From NCBI GenBank assembly GCA_023238725.1, contig CM041546.1, forward strand, positions 16,006,992-16,070,991: DNA of 64,000 nt, given 5' to 3'. Shown here piece by piece: positions 1 to 12,960 of the stretch. The stretch comes from Scortum barcoo. Lineage: Eukaryota; Chordata; Actinopteri; Centrarchiformes; Terapontidae. Both the position numbers and the translations under genes were made by a program. Numbering within the stretch: position 1 is the stretch's first letter; each line of letters starts with the position of its first letter. The notes under the pieces are model-generated. The model ran no database searches, was not told the origin of the DNA, and saw only the letters and a program-made list of their open reading frames with translations.

Positions 1-348
1 TCTTTATGAATGAGAGTGGTTACAAACAGTGAACACAGTTTTAAGAAGGTGTACAGGCTTGGCAATAGCAGGTTTAGCTTTCTACTAATTTTAATATGAT
101 AAGTAAGAGTATCACGTCTGGCACATCAACAGGAATACAGCACAGATTTGACCCACAATGTCAGGGGCATATGGACAAGTCCATAAGCACTTCACTATTC
201 TACTACATTGCATATTTCATTCTGTTGTTGAACAGGGTTTTTTTTGCTCTGAATATATAAAGTAAATGCAGCACTTAATTTAATCTTCTCCATGCATCCC
301 ATCAACCCTTGCATTTCATCAGCCCTTCCCATTTCTGTCTCAATCCAG

Positions 349-2595
349 CCATAGTAATGGTGCCAACAAGAGAGTTGGCTCTGCAGGTGAGTCAGATCAG
401 CATTCAGCTCGGCAAGCACCTCGGAGGGGTCAAAGTCATGGCTACCACGGGGGGAACCAACCTGAGGGATGACATCATGCGCCTTGATGAGACAGGTACT
501 TGTTGTGCCCTTAATCTTCAAGATAATGACAAAGGATGTTTCCTTAGAGGAGACTGTAGATTAGTAATTGTTCCCTGGAAAAGACTGCCCAGTGTTTCAT
601 GAAAGTTTTTTTGTCTCGTCACTCTAAAGTCATGACTCACTTGCAAAATGTTATGTTCAGTTGAAATTATATTGTTGCTAAATTTCGCCATAGATATCTT
701 TTAATGTGGACAGCAGTGGTCAAAATGCTTCAGAATGACAAACATCTGTAATGTTCTTTGTTCAGCTGTTCTCAGTGGAACTTGTTGTGATTTGCTGTTT
801 GTGCCTCCTCCTTTTATAATAGTGCATGTAGTGATTGCAACACCAGGCAGGATACTAGACCTGATGAAGAAGGGTGTGGCAAAAATGGATAAGGTCCACA
901 CGATGGTGATGGATGAGGTGAGTTGGGCCCTTAATTCCTGAATTCACTTTTCAATATTGTTGACTGGGTTGACGAACAGGCTTATTTTTATAAATGTCTT
1001 TATTCAGGCAGATAAGCTGCTATCCCAGGACTTTGTGGTCCTGATTGAAGATATTATCGCCTTCTTGCCGAAGGATCGGCAGATCCTGCTTTATTCTGCC
1101 ACTTTCCCCATCAGTGTGCAAACATTCATGGTGAGAACTCAAACAGCAATTTGATTCTCAGGGTGGTAAAAATTCAAAATCTTCATAATACTCTGTTAAC
1201 TGTCTTATCCAGAGCAAGCACCTGCGGAAGCCTTATGAGATCAATCTGATGGAGGAGCTGACGTTGAAGGGCATCACTCAATACTATGCCTATGTGACAG
1301 AAAGACAAAAGGTCCACTGCCTTAACACACTCTTTTCTCGGGTGAGTGTTCAGCACCTACGACTTGGATATTAGGAGGATAAAAAGGCAGTATCATTTTA
1401 GAGAGGAATTGGATACTGGGCTAATAAAGCAGTCTTACTCTGCCCCCTCAGGTGGCAAGTTTCAAAACTGATGATGTTATTCAGTTTATCGGTTGATTTG
1501 TCACAAAATGTACTACAATATCATAAATTTATTGATACTTGAGTATAAACTTGCATACATTGTAAATTAGGATTTTATCCATGTTAACTACTACTTCAAA
1601 ATGTGGAAACAAGCCTTTGTTTTTTGTAGCCAAAAGGTATGTGATTTGTTCTGAAAATGTGCTGTTACACGAATTCATTGGCTCTTGTATTATGACACAG
1701 GGTTGCTGATAAAAGATAATTAAACCAAAAAAAATGACAACCGGATAAGAAAGAGCCACATAGAGGCAAAGAACCAATGATCATTTAGCCTCCCTCGAAT
1801 AAACTGTATCTGAGTCAGACCCATAGGATACCTGAGATGGAGCATAAAGAAATTACATGGGTATTCTTTCAGTCATTAATTATGATTCCGTGTATTTTTT
1901 TACAGCTTCAGATCAATCAGTCCATCATCTTCTGTAACTCCACCCAGAGGGTGGAACTTCTAGCCAAGAAAATCACCCAACTGGGATATTCATGCTTCTA
2001 CATTCATGCAAAGATGATGCAGGAATACAGGAACCGTGTGTTCCATGACTTCAGGAATGGATTGTGCAGAAATCTGGTGTGCACAGGTAGAGACCTCTGT
2101 ATTCTCAAAAAAAAAAAGCAAATTGTTTATGGTTGGCAGGTAGATTAATAATTTTTTTTCCTATAGACCTTTTCACTCGGGGAATTGACATCCAGGCAGT
2201 GAATGTGGTCATCAATTTTGACTTCCCCAAAAGTGCTGAGACCTACCTGCATCGCATTGGCAGATCAGGTGAGGATTTACCTATCTCAGTACACTCTGTT
2301 ACATACTTTTTTGTTCAGCTTTCACCTTCAAATCGAGGCTCACTTTGTGACACTACTACTAGCAGTACATAATGGCTCCATTATATTTTTTTCTATCTCA
2401 GGGCGTTTTGGTCACCTGGGTCTGGCAATCAATCTGATAACTTCAGATGACCGCTACAACCTGAAAAATATTGAGGATCAACTGGTTACTGACATTAAGC
2501 CCATCCCCAGCAGCATTGACAAGAGCCTGTATGTGGCAGAGTTTCACTCTGTTGATCCACATGATGATGGAAACAAGGAAGTGGGAGCAGCCTGA
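349..2595 (+). CDS. ddx6: ATP-dependent RNA helicase DDX6 (Rck/p54), 3' part
   Basis: DDX6 is the cytoplasmic DEAD-box helicase of P-bodies, acting in mRNA decapping and translational repression. Seven coding exons are visible: 349-495, 823-917, 1008-1130, 1213-1341, 1906-2086, 2167-2268 and 2402-2595 (TGA). All have GT-AG junctions and joined phases. Motifs in order are PTRELA (Ia), TGG, TPGR (Ib), DEAD (II, split across the 917/1008 junction), SAT (III), a helicase-C domain with IIFCNS, RGID (V) and HRIGRSGR (VI). The translation follows vertebrate DDX6 almost residue for residue. Only the C-terminal tail after YVAEFHS looks divergent. The gene is 5' incomplete because the N-terminal region and the Q and Walker A motifs lie before base 1. 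Other DEAD-box genes fit much less well. Confidence 0.95.
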
Positions 2596-5440
2596 ATGGT
2601 CAGTTCTTTAGTTTTGTTTTTATAAATCTGTTGAAAATGGTTTTATTGTGGGTTATTGTGTAACACAAAGTATTTACTGGTTGGCTTATGGTCATTGATG
2701 CTCTAATGTCAGTAGGGAAAGGGTTGAACATACATTATTTGTTATATAAGTGAATAATTGTAAAGAGAAAATTACAGAAAAAATGTACATTTCCACATTC
2801 TGGTTCAGCTTGAGTTTGTAAGTTTATGGATGAGAACAGTTAGGTGGGCACTAAATTAATGTAATGTCCGAGGACTCTAGAGGACTCTAGCTTGAGGCTG
2901 CTCAAATGCTAGTGGCCTTGCCAGCTGATGGATAATATCTTCTTTCATCAAGAAGATTAACAGGATTTTACAGGATTTAAAGGTGAAGGGTTGCGGGTTG
3001 TCCTCTTCAGGCAGCACACAGCAGTCAACATAGATTTGCTCAGAGCTGATTAGCACACATAGCCAGCTGTCTGCTCTGCAGGTTTGCTAAAGCTGTGACT
3101 CTTTCACATGGTTATTAATTCTTACTTTGCTTTTGTGGTTTGGTTTTCAGGAGAAACACAGCGTTTGACGTTCATCACACAAGAATTCCAAGTGAAGATT
3201 TCTGTTCCCCACTATACCACTGAAATTGTCTATTTTAGATTTCTTTTCATTTCCAGTTTAAGTTTACAGCAATCTCCAGTTCTCTGTTTAACTGGCCACC
3301 CCACTGCCAGATATGTATGTGTGGTTTAAGTTATGAGTTAAGTCTGTCACAGAACTCAACTACTGTCAACAATAGATGGAAGTTGCCATTAACCTTTTTC
3401 ATTAACTGTAAAAATGTAAGTGTGAAACCAAAGATGGACTTGAAGGATGGAGCCCAGCTCACATCCTTGCTGTGCAGATGAACTACATATGGCCATGGAC
3501 ACGTCCTGCTAACATGCCTTTTCAGCAGGTGATTTAAAGGAAAGAAATCCCCCCCATTTAAAAAAAATAAATAAATAAAATAAATTGACCTACACTTGGC
3601 AGCAAGTTTTGAGACACACCTTTTTCAGTCCTGGATTAGAGCCACCTCCTCGTTTGCTCCCAGAGCAGCCTGAATTCCCTTAAGAAAGTTCATGCACATG
3701 GCCAACAAGCAGCTGTGCCTTTATAAAAAAGTATAGTTATTTTTGTCATTTTTACGGTCATTTCTGCTGGGGTTTTGAGAAGCAGTGGTAAAAAGAGGCA
3801 GATTGTGGACATGTCCATAACTGAACCAAATTGATGTACTTAAGATGGGAACCAGAGTTGGAAGAGTAGACAAGAATTGCATACATATCAATATAGATGA
3901 CTTCAGAAACCAGCATGACCACTTTGCTTAGAACAATGTTAAGAAGACTGCCATGTTGCTTTAGCACAGAGCATCTGAAACAGTGTTGCTGATAAACTTT
4001 TTGTATATTAACTGCACAAATAAGGTATTTAAAGGCAAAAGTGTAACATCATTTGTCAAAAGCACAAGTGCAATAATGACCATAAGTCAGTATTGTGATA
4101 TTTCTCACTCCAGGCAGCAATTTCTCAGGTATTTAGGTTATCAGTAATTAACTGGGTGAAAGGGGCCTTGGTTAACATGCTGTTGCTGGGCTACTTGTTG
4201 AGTCATCTTATTGTAGTTTCTGCATACCCTCTTCCCTCCTAAGTGCCTTAGTCTAACATCCGACTTCCACTTTGCTCAGGCCCTTGTCCAAAGTTTGTAC
4301 TGTGAGTAACATGGCACCTGAACAATTCCTTATTGGGTCATTGGTTTTGAAAGCATAATAATGGTCTTGACATGCATTTGCCTCCTAACAGGTCAAATAT
4401 AACCAGCAGGAGCTGCTCTTTTTGTCTGAGAATATCACATCCTTGGACTTCAGCACAATGTCATAAAAGAATTGAATTTAAATTTAAATTTGAATTTAAA
4501 ACAACTCTGAAATTTCCAGCAAAAGTTCTGTTGAAGTTTTATTTTTTTTATTATTTATTTTATTTTTTTACCATTTACATTACTGCACCAGCAATGAGAC
4601 AGGACCATTGTGTGGACATTCTTCATCTGTAGCATCTGTAGTAGTAATTGGCCCTAACTTTTATGACTCTGGAGTCCTCTTTTCTTTAGTTATTTAGCCT
4701 CTGTGGAGCCAGCATTTAAATTGGTACATGGCATTCAATAGAGAAAAAACTTGTTTTCTGAGTGGGATTTGTAATCAGGGACCATTTTATAATATTGCTC
4801 TGGAGAAAAAAACGCCTTCATAATGTGATGACCAGATTCTTTTAGTAAAAAGACAGATGGGAAAGACTTTTCTGTTAAGTGTGTTAATGTCAGTGCCTCA
4901 AGTGAAATTAAAGTCAAACTGACCAACTCTTCCTTTATGTTTTTTTTTTTTTTTTAAGTGTACGCTTAGTGGGCCTTGCTTAGTGGGCCTTGCTTATTGA
5001 GGCAGCCAGGAGACGGTCTAACAACGAGTGCAATATATTTTTTCCCCTCTAATTCAGTTTTCAGGTTTAGGTGGGTTTCCACAGAAGTCTCAAACTGTTT
5101 TTATTACATGAAATATATTTTTGCATTTGCACTCTTATTGTTTATGGGAGATGAATACAGTTTAAAACAAGGACAAGGTAAAAAAAAAGAATATATACAA
5201 GTATAAATGTATATAAAAGCATGTGTGTGTGCGTGCAGTAACATAGAGACAGCCATAGCTGTTCTAATCTTAAAATGGTCCACAAAAATGCACATGCATT
5301 CTTAGATTCATTCATATAAACTATGGCGCACATGCACTGAGACATATGTAGTTTTTTTTTATGTAAAACAGGTGTACCCTTGGAATGTCATTCAGTGAGA
5401 GATTGAATGAAACGAATGTTGGGCGAATGAGCTCCGATGT
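2596..5440 (+). other. ddx6 3' UTR and ddx6-tomm40 intergenic region
   Basis: No coding exon is recognisable here. The first part is the ddx6 3' UTR. Overlapping AATAAA signals lie in the A-rich stretch near 3567-3590, but later poly(A) sites are possible because vertebrate DDX6 UTRs are long. Two small tandem duplications are seen: an 11-base GAGGACTCTA-type repeat near 2871-2890 and a 15-base repeat near 4968-4996. The rest is AT-rich unique-looking sequence. Confidence 0.5.
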
Positions 5441-5630
5441 ACGTCACCGGGAGGGGCGGTGCCTGCTGTAAATTCAGCCAATGTTGGATGAAGTAAGATG
5501 TACATCAGCCAATCAGCGGAGAAGGTACAGGGAAGTGGGTGGGCACTTGTCAACTACGGTCACGGACGTTGTCGTGAACTTTGCCGGTGCTGAAATATCC
5601 CCCCTCCCCACCCGGACCCAAACCGTCAGC
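5440..5630 (+). promoter_or_regulatory. tomm40: tomm40 promoter and non-coding exon 1
   Basis: There is a GC box (GGGAGGGGCGG, near 5449-5459) and two CCAAT boxes (5478-5482 and 5509-5513). No TATA box is seen, which fits a housekeeping promoter. A strong donor (GTGAGT) follows base 5630. The first coding exon has an acceptor tract just before its ATG, so 5630 is inferred as the end of a non-coding exon 1. The exact transcription start cannot be read. Confidence 0.55.
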
Positions 5631-6336
5631 GTGAGTAACAAAACACTAAAATTGCACGAGTATGTGTATTGTTTTAAACAAAGGGGATGGTTGACGGTGT
5701 GAGCTCTCTAGTCACCGTGTTTCTAACTGCCATGTTTTCCTCGTGAAGACGAACAGATCTCGTGGTCGGCTCCACATGGCTACCTAGCCTCCCAGCTAAC
5801 CAACCAACCAACCAACCAGCCAGCCCTGCTAGCCTGCGTTAGCCTTCACGGGTTAAATATCGTTACTGCTAGCGGCTAGTTGTACCGGCTGCTGGCCTAT
5901 TTCCACATGTGACCTCTGTAGCAAACCGGGAGCTGCAGTTTGATATTTGTTGTGGTTTCCACAGCGTATTGTGCTCTGTTTAATATGCCGACGGTCTAAA
6001 GTGGGCCTTAACTAGAACCAGGCAGCTGCACTATTACAGAACTCTCAACATAGCTAAACAAGTTAATGGGCGCTGGTTCCGGTGCTGACATTGGTTATGC
6101 TGTGTGAAGAAGCTGACTGTATGCTGAGAGGAATGCTAATGTGTTTATATGGTTTGACCTCGCATGTCATGCAAACCAGTGTGTGTTAAATGTCACTCAG
6201 AGGGTTGACTTTTCAGGGACTACATGAACAGCAGCTGAGGGGGCGGTGTGATTGTATTACAGTGATATAATTAATGATCAGAATAAATGATTCATCATCT
6301 GGCCGTCTCTTTCCCAGTCTGTTACAGTCTCAGAGT

Positions 6337-9300
6337 ATGGGCAGTGTGTTGGCTGCCGCCTCCCCCAGTCCTGCCCCAGCTGCGGCTGGAGGTGGTCAAG
6401 GGGTCCCGGGGATGGTGTCAGTCCCTCCGGGGTTCACTATGCCCCCAGTGTCTTCCGTCCCTCCTGCATCTGGATCTGGCCAGGAGACGGCAGATGCAGA
6501 ATCCCCACTCCCAAACCCAGGCACATATGAGGAGTGCCATCGCAAATGTAAAGGTGAGGAAATCTGTTCAATGACTCTGTGCACATCTCACAAGTCGTCA
6601 CTGATATAGTTTACTCTGAATATTGGTTCAAGGGCTAATTATTCATCGTTTGTATTGTAATAACAGTATCATTACTGGGATGGGCTTCAGTGATGTCTGA
6701 TGTTGATCGCTTTTGGCCTTTTTCTGCTTTAGAGGTGTTCCCGCTGCAGATGGAGGGTGTACGGTTAGTGGTCAACAAGGGCCTGAGTAACCACTTCCAG
6801 GTCTGCCATACTGTTACCCTCAGTACCTTGAATGACTCTGGTTATCGATTTGGTTCCACCTATGTCGGGACTAAACAGACCGGACCAACAGAGGTAATGA
6901 ACGTTCTCCCAAACCCATTAAATGATGTTGACATTTTGAACGTTGGGTTGTAAATCTTCCTGGTCATGGTAGAAGTCTGATTATTGGGTAATGTTTTTTT
7001 AAATAAAGTTGATTCATCACTCCATGAATAAAAAAAAGATTGCACAGGTCACAAGGTTTGACTGGAAATGAGGGCTGTCAATTCACTATTTAAAACAGCA
7101 TTTTTCCAGACCTTGTTGTTATTTTTATGGGAACTGATGTCCCTAAATTGTATCAAAAGAAGACAGGTAAAAGGAGAGTATATTTAAAAAAATATATAAT
7201 GGTATGAGGAAACAGACTGCAGGAACCCACATATATAGGAGCGGGAAATGCCAGGGTTGTGATATTCAGCCTTTTATTGATTATAATTCGTTTTGTAATT
7301 ACCTATTTGGTCTTTGTCAGAATTCCAAACTTGAAAACATAGTCCAGTTTGATTCTTTTTTTTTCTTTGCCCCCAAGAAGCATATAAGCAACTGGTAAAT
7401 AACTGGTTACACTGACACCCAGGAAGCTTTACAGCCCAAGATGTTTTCAAATGTTATCTTCATGACATGAATGCTGACGAACACTTGTCGTGTTCCCCTC
7501 AGTCTTTCCCAGTCATGGTAGGAGATATGGACAATACTGGCAGCCTGAATGCTCAGATCATCCACCAGCTCACGTCTGCTGTGCGCTCCAAAATAGCCAT
7601 CCAGGTGTGTAGACTTGAAGAGCTGACAACCTGTCAGATGTTCTCCTTTCTTCAGCTTTCCAGTGTCACTGTTACTGTCATTTCAGTCTTGGGCTTTGTA
7701 TTTGACTTTTTGTGTGTTGCAGACTCAGCAGCACAAGTTTGTGAACTGGCAGTGTGACATGGAGTATCGTGGTGAGGACTTCACCTCCGCTGTGACGCTT
7801 GGAAATCCAGATGTTCTTGTTGGATCTGGTAATACTACTTTAAGCAAAATTGCAGTGGACCTTTTGTTGTATACTTTGGCAGTTCCTAATAACAAGTTCA
7901 ACAAAGGGGTTAAGGGAGTGAAAACAATAATATAACTGCTGTTTATGGCTAAGTGAAGGTAGTAAGGGAGTGGGGATGTCTGTCTCAAGCTTTTTTTTTG
8001 CATTGATCCCAATTCAAGTCCTTTTTTAATATAGACCTCTTGATACAGAGTCTTATCAGGTTCTTCTTAAGGCCTACTATGGTATTTAAATGTGTATATA
8101 ACATACTGAAATAACAGCTGAAGCCCACTACACACAGGCTACTTCATCCAGATACTGGAGGTCTTTATTGAAAAGTATTAATTTTATTAGTTTGAATTAT
8201 TGATGACAGTAGTTTAACTTGGAGGAAAGGACACCTGAAATTGACATGATGTGAAAGAAGATGCATCTCTCTGTTGGAGTTGTTGGAGTACAGAAAAACT
8301 GTGTAGTGTACGGCATTGTTACTGAGTGGAGGTTCTGCCCTCACAGACAACTTCTAGCTGAGAGTCTGCATATTTATGACTCACAAAATCAACATCAATT
8401 AGTGACAGCTGATATGATATACTGCATCTTTAGAGATGATGCAGATTCATTAAAATTGTCTCGATTGCTCAGTTTATATCACTATGTGGGAAATGTTTGC
8501 TAAATTGCCAGAATCTGAAATTGAGCTTAAACAAATGGTCAGTTAGGTGATCAACAGAAATGTATTTGCAACTAATTTTATAATTGATATTTTCCGAAGA
8601 TTGGCTAGTTCCAACTTAAAGAAGTTAATGATTTGATCTGATTTGTTTTTCTTTTATATGATAATAAATTGAACATATCAGCGCTTTTGCTTCTTGCAAG
8701 TGTTCTTTGGAAAAGAAGGTGTCATCTTGGGTTTGAGGAATGTCATCTTTTTTTTCAGCATTCTTTATAGATTTTATAGACCAGACAGTTGATTAAAGAA
8801 AAAATGGTAGAATAATTCATGATGCAAATCTAAAAGTTACATGACAATAAAAAATAATGAATGGGGGTATTTTCCATACTTGGTGCTATTGACACATTTG
8901 TGCCAGTACCAAGAAAATATTGAGGTGTAAAAGATGTTGTAATGGACAACCTTAAGACAGCAGCAGTGACAGATATAGCACTCAATTTGACAACAGCATC
9001 GGGAAGAAGGAATATGAAAAGCTTGAGATATACCAGAAACAGAGAGGCGCATAAGAAAAATGACAACAAAAGTGTTGAAATGCCTGAGAGAGAGAGAGAA
9101 ATTTAATACTACAAATACAAACAAGAAAGGTACTGTACGGTGTGTGTATATAATGGAAACTCTTTGACCACTTTCCCTCAGGCATTTTGGTGGCCCACTA
9201 TCTCCAGTCTATCACACCAGGACTGGCTCTGGGTGGTGAGCTAGTGTACCACAGGAGACCAGGGGAGGAAGGAACTGTCACCTCCTTCTTGGGCAGGTAC

Positions 9301-11099
9301 ACAGGTAAAATCCTCTGTGATTATCAAACTGATGCTCAGATTCATATTTTAGAATCTTGCTTTGTTAACTTTATAATTAGAAATTTAAATAATAATTTCC
9401 AAAATATCTATTATATAAATGGCAGTTACTTTAATTCACTTTTCTGTTGTATGATCAGGATTAAGATAAAGTGACGCCTGATGTCCCATTGTCTGTGTTT
9501 AAATCTTTCCTCCTCAGGTGACAATTATGTAGCTACATTGACTCTGGGTGGGGCAGGAGCTCATGCTACATACTACCACAAAGCCAATGATCAGGTACCT
9601 CATATTAGGAAAAATATATGTGTGGATATCATTTCTATCATGGTTTCTTCTCCCAAAGCTGCTCAAATGCAGCATTTTGGTTCAGATTGTGAATATTAAC
9701 TTAAAGGATGGATTCACATTTTTTAATTCCTTTCTTAAAGCAATACTCACATGTTGATATGTACATTGAAACGGTAAATATGTATGCCTTTTCATAAACC
9801 TTTCGTTCTTCTGATACAGTTGCAGATAGGAGTTGAATTTGAAGCCAGCACAAGGATGCAAGACACCACAACTTCCTTCGGTTACCAGTTGGACGTCCCC
9901 AAAGCTAACTTGCTCTTTAAAGGTAAATAAATACGCTGTGAATACACCTAGAGCCACGTAAGTTAAGCGACTACTCATTTAATAATACACTTTATTTGTG
10001 CTTTTCAAGCTGTGAGCAAAATACATAAAACGGCAAAATACAAGAACACAGTTAAGCAAGTGTATAATAATGTACAAATCAGTCAACAAGTTGGTGGAAC
10101 AAATGAAACAGTTAAACTTTGATCAGCTGTATTTTGTCAACAAATAAAATTAGTTTAAATTAGGTTAAAAAAAAAAAAAGCAAGTGTTGTGGAAAAAATA
10201 TATTTTGTACTGGAAATAAAGAGAATTGATCTGACCAGAGTTTCTTTTATATTTTAATGTATTCTTGCAAGAAGGTGAGCTGTCAGACAACCGAGTGTGT
10301 GCTCAGCTGGATGAGGACTCACAAGTGATAACAGGAAAAGCACACATATTTATAATGAGATACAAACAAAGGGAAGATGGGGAGGTGAAGGGAAGGGGTG
10401 TGAGGTCTCGTATAGTTTCAGGGTTACATCGTCTTCGTGTGCGTAAGAGGAATCTGGCAGACAGATAGTTAATCAGAACATTGTAGTTAAGATTTAAAAC
10501 CAGGTCGAAGAGCCACTCTGTGATAGCGTGTTCCTCTCGCAAAAGTGCGATGACCGTTATCAGTCAGAGGTCTCTCTTTTACAGCAGGTCAGAAGTGTTC
10601 TATCAGTCAGAGGTTTGTCTTTTATTAAAGTCAGACGCCTGTTTCTCCTAAAGGAATTTAGGTCTGGTCAGTTCAATGTGCATCAAGAGAAAGTGAATCA
10701 TCATATGAGATACTATTATATATGATTATATAATAAGAAATACATAGTAAGGGCAGATTTCCATTACACAAGTCTATAAAAATGTGTCTTTAAAAGTGGA
10801 AACAGTGTCAGGCAGTCAGATACTACCTGGAAGACTGTTCAAAAGCTGAGGTGCCAGTACAGCAAACACCTGATCACCCTTAACCTAGAACAGTACAAAA
10901 TAAATATAGATAAATATATTCACATAGTGTATAAATATGTTCACCTTTCCTCACCACAGGCACAGTTGACAGTAATTGGGTGGTCGGGGCAACCCTTGAA
11001 AAGAAACTGGTGCCGCTGCCTCTCACACTGGCCTTAGGGGCTTTCCTCAACCACCGCAAGAACAAGTTCCAGTGTGGCTTCGGGGTCACCATTGGCTAG
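6337..11099 (+). CDS. tomm40: Mitochondrial import receptor subunit TOM40
   Basis: TOM40 is the beta-barrel channel of the translocase of the outer mitochondrial membrane. Eight coding exons join in phase to 342 codons: 6337-6553, 6733-6893, 7503-7604, 7723-7828, 9182-9304, 9518-9594, 9820-9922 and 10960-11099 (TAG). Human TOM40 has 361 residues. The N-terminus MGSVLAA is followed by a Pro/Ala-rich segment (about residues 8-55), then LPNPGTYEECHRKCK and the porin-3 barrel. Conserved blocks are NKGLSNHFQV, VGDMDNTGSLNAQ, TLGNPDVLVGSG, LGGELVYHRRPGEEGT, EFEASTRMQD and the terminal KNKFQCGFGVTIG. AATAAA lies at 11454-11459. In mammals TOMM40 is the immediate neighbour of APOE; here a meprin pair and two apoA-IV genes lie between them. 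Confidence 0.96.
9980..10890. repeat. Degenerate interspersed repeat in the last tomm40 intron
   Basis: The left part (ACTTTATTTGTGCTTTTCAAGC, near 9989) and the right part (about 10795-10885, GAGGTGCCAGTACAGCAAAC followed by TGATCACCCTT) match from memory the two ends of a dispersed teleost repeat. The middle, about 10250-10730, is unlike it and may be a later insertion. The element family is not named with confidence. Confidence 0.4.
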
Positions 11100-11459
11100 A
11101 GGTCCGGGGGCCGCCTGGAGAAAGCTCACAGGCCACAGCTTGGACCGGCACAAGCTGTGACACACAGACACACAGGAACCTGGACTAAGACTTAGAAATT
11201 GGATTCAGAGACTCTCTTTCAACTGTGATTTCTGGGGCAGACAGAGAGACAAAGACAACTACCAAGGAGCCAGGACTGGCCAAGCCATGCCTACTTTCTG
11301 TAGCACAAATGTCTTTCCTTTATGGTGTATTGGATATACCCAGAGGCTAGAGAGTGTATATCAGAGGGCATCAGTGATGCATGAGAACATGTGATGTGAA
11401 AATCAAAGTAAGTGGTTAGAAATAATATATGGTGATCATGTCTGATGGATTGAAATAAA

Positions 11460-12960
11460 TGTGATTACTTTTTGTAAACTTGGATGTTGTGATTACTTAT
11501 AGAAAAACAAGTTGCAGAGCCACTTCCTACATTTAGGAAGTTTATAGTAGGCAGTCTTTATTGACTGTGTCACCTTTCCACCCAGAACACAAGATCTAAT
11601 CAAATCTATTACATACACTGTACAATGTGTAGTGAAATACTTAAATCTCCAGAAACAGGAAATGAAAATAAAACACTGCAACAATGTGAACATAAATGTT
11701 TAATATAAAGTACTGGTTTTATGATGGATGGATGGATTATGATTAATTATGTGTGTATTTGTGTGTATTAACTGGTTCAAGACTCGAATGGCCTTACCCT
11801 CTCTGCTTTGGCTTTCAGGAGATCCCGTGCCTTCCTTTATTATACATGGCCTATATTACTTTTATGGTGTTTGCACCACCTGTCCAGTGTCCGTATTTTG
11901 TACATGGTGTATTAGTACATGTTTAAAAAAAGGTTTGGGTTCCCTCTGAGCCATTCTGGACTGTAATATGTAAGTCAGTGTGACAGGCTGATCAGACTGA
12001 TCATCATGCTATGCTGACATGCAGATTGTGAGTGTGCGATTCTCTTCAGTTGCTGTTTGTTTTTTTCTGGGCAATTTACTGTAACTAAAAGGAAATGCAA
12101 AAAAAGCAAACAAAAAACAAACCACTGTTTGCTATGAAAAATATTTATTTGAAAGCTTTAAAAAAATATCCCCAAACAAGCTCCCACAAAATAGTCCACC
12201 ACTTCAAATATTTCCCTTCAGTGCATTCCAAAAATGATTAAGCATTGTCTGGTGACCAGAACCAAAACCATGCTACTGCTGACCTTTTATTTAATTCTCA
12301 AATAACATACCATTATTGTAGGTCAAGAACCACTGTACTGGAAGGACTATAAAATTCCATCATGATAAACTGTAAACCTGCAGTATGTGTGTTGATACAC
12401 GTGGATATGGGCTCACTGCAACTTTTCCTTTCTTATAAAGCAGTGTAACATTTTGGAGGAATGGAGTATTATAAGAAATCAAACAAACAAAAAAGTGCAC
12501 AATGTCAAGATTAACCAAAAAAGATCATCCAAATAGTAAAACGAGATGTTGCGCATTATGTGTCAAGTGAAACGTTTTAAAGTGTTGGATTTTTGCAGAA
12601 TTTCAAGCGGAACAGTGACAATAAAGTTTAGCAGCAAAAAACTTCATCAGCTTGTCTTTGAAGCTGAAGACAAGAACGGTGCTCTGAATTCTCTCTGAAT
12701 TCCATGTCTTCCAAATATGCAAAATATGTTTTTCCAATCAAAGGTCCAGCAAAGATGATGATTATTTTCATCTACAAATGAGGTTCCAGTCTTACAAGGA
12801 TTGTCCCAAAGGTAGGTATCTGTGTACAGGATGCATACAGAACATTAAGGAGAAATAGTCAGAGAGGAAATAACTTTAGATGTGCTAAAGTGGTGACATG
12901 TCATTCAAGCGTTTGTGAATTATTTGAAAGATGTTCTAGTACCATTAGAGCTGAATGTTC
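11460..12960. other. tomm40-meprin intergenic region
   Basis: No coding exon is seen on either strand. The sequence is AT-rich, with a short GGAT repeat near 11724. It probably includes lost or unrecognisable 3' exons of the minus-strand meprin pseudogene, because counterparts of the last two exons of the intact gene are not found. Confidence 0.45.
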
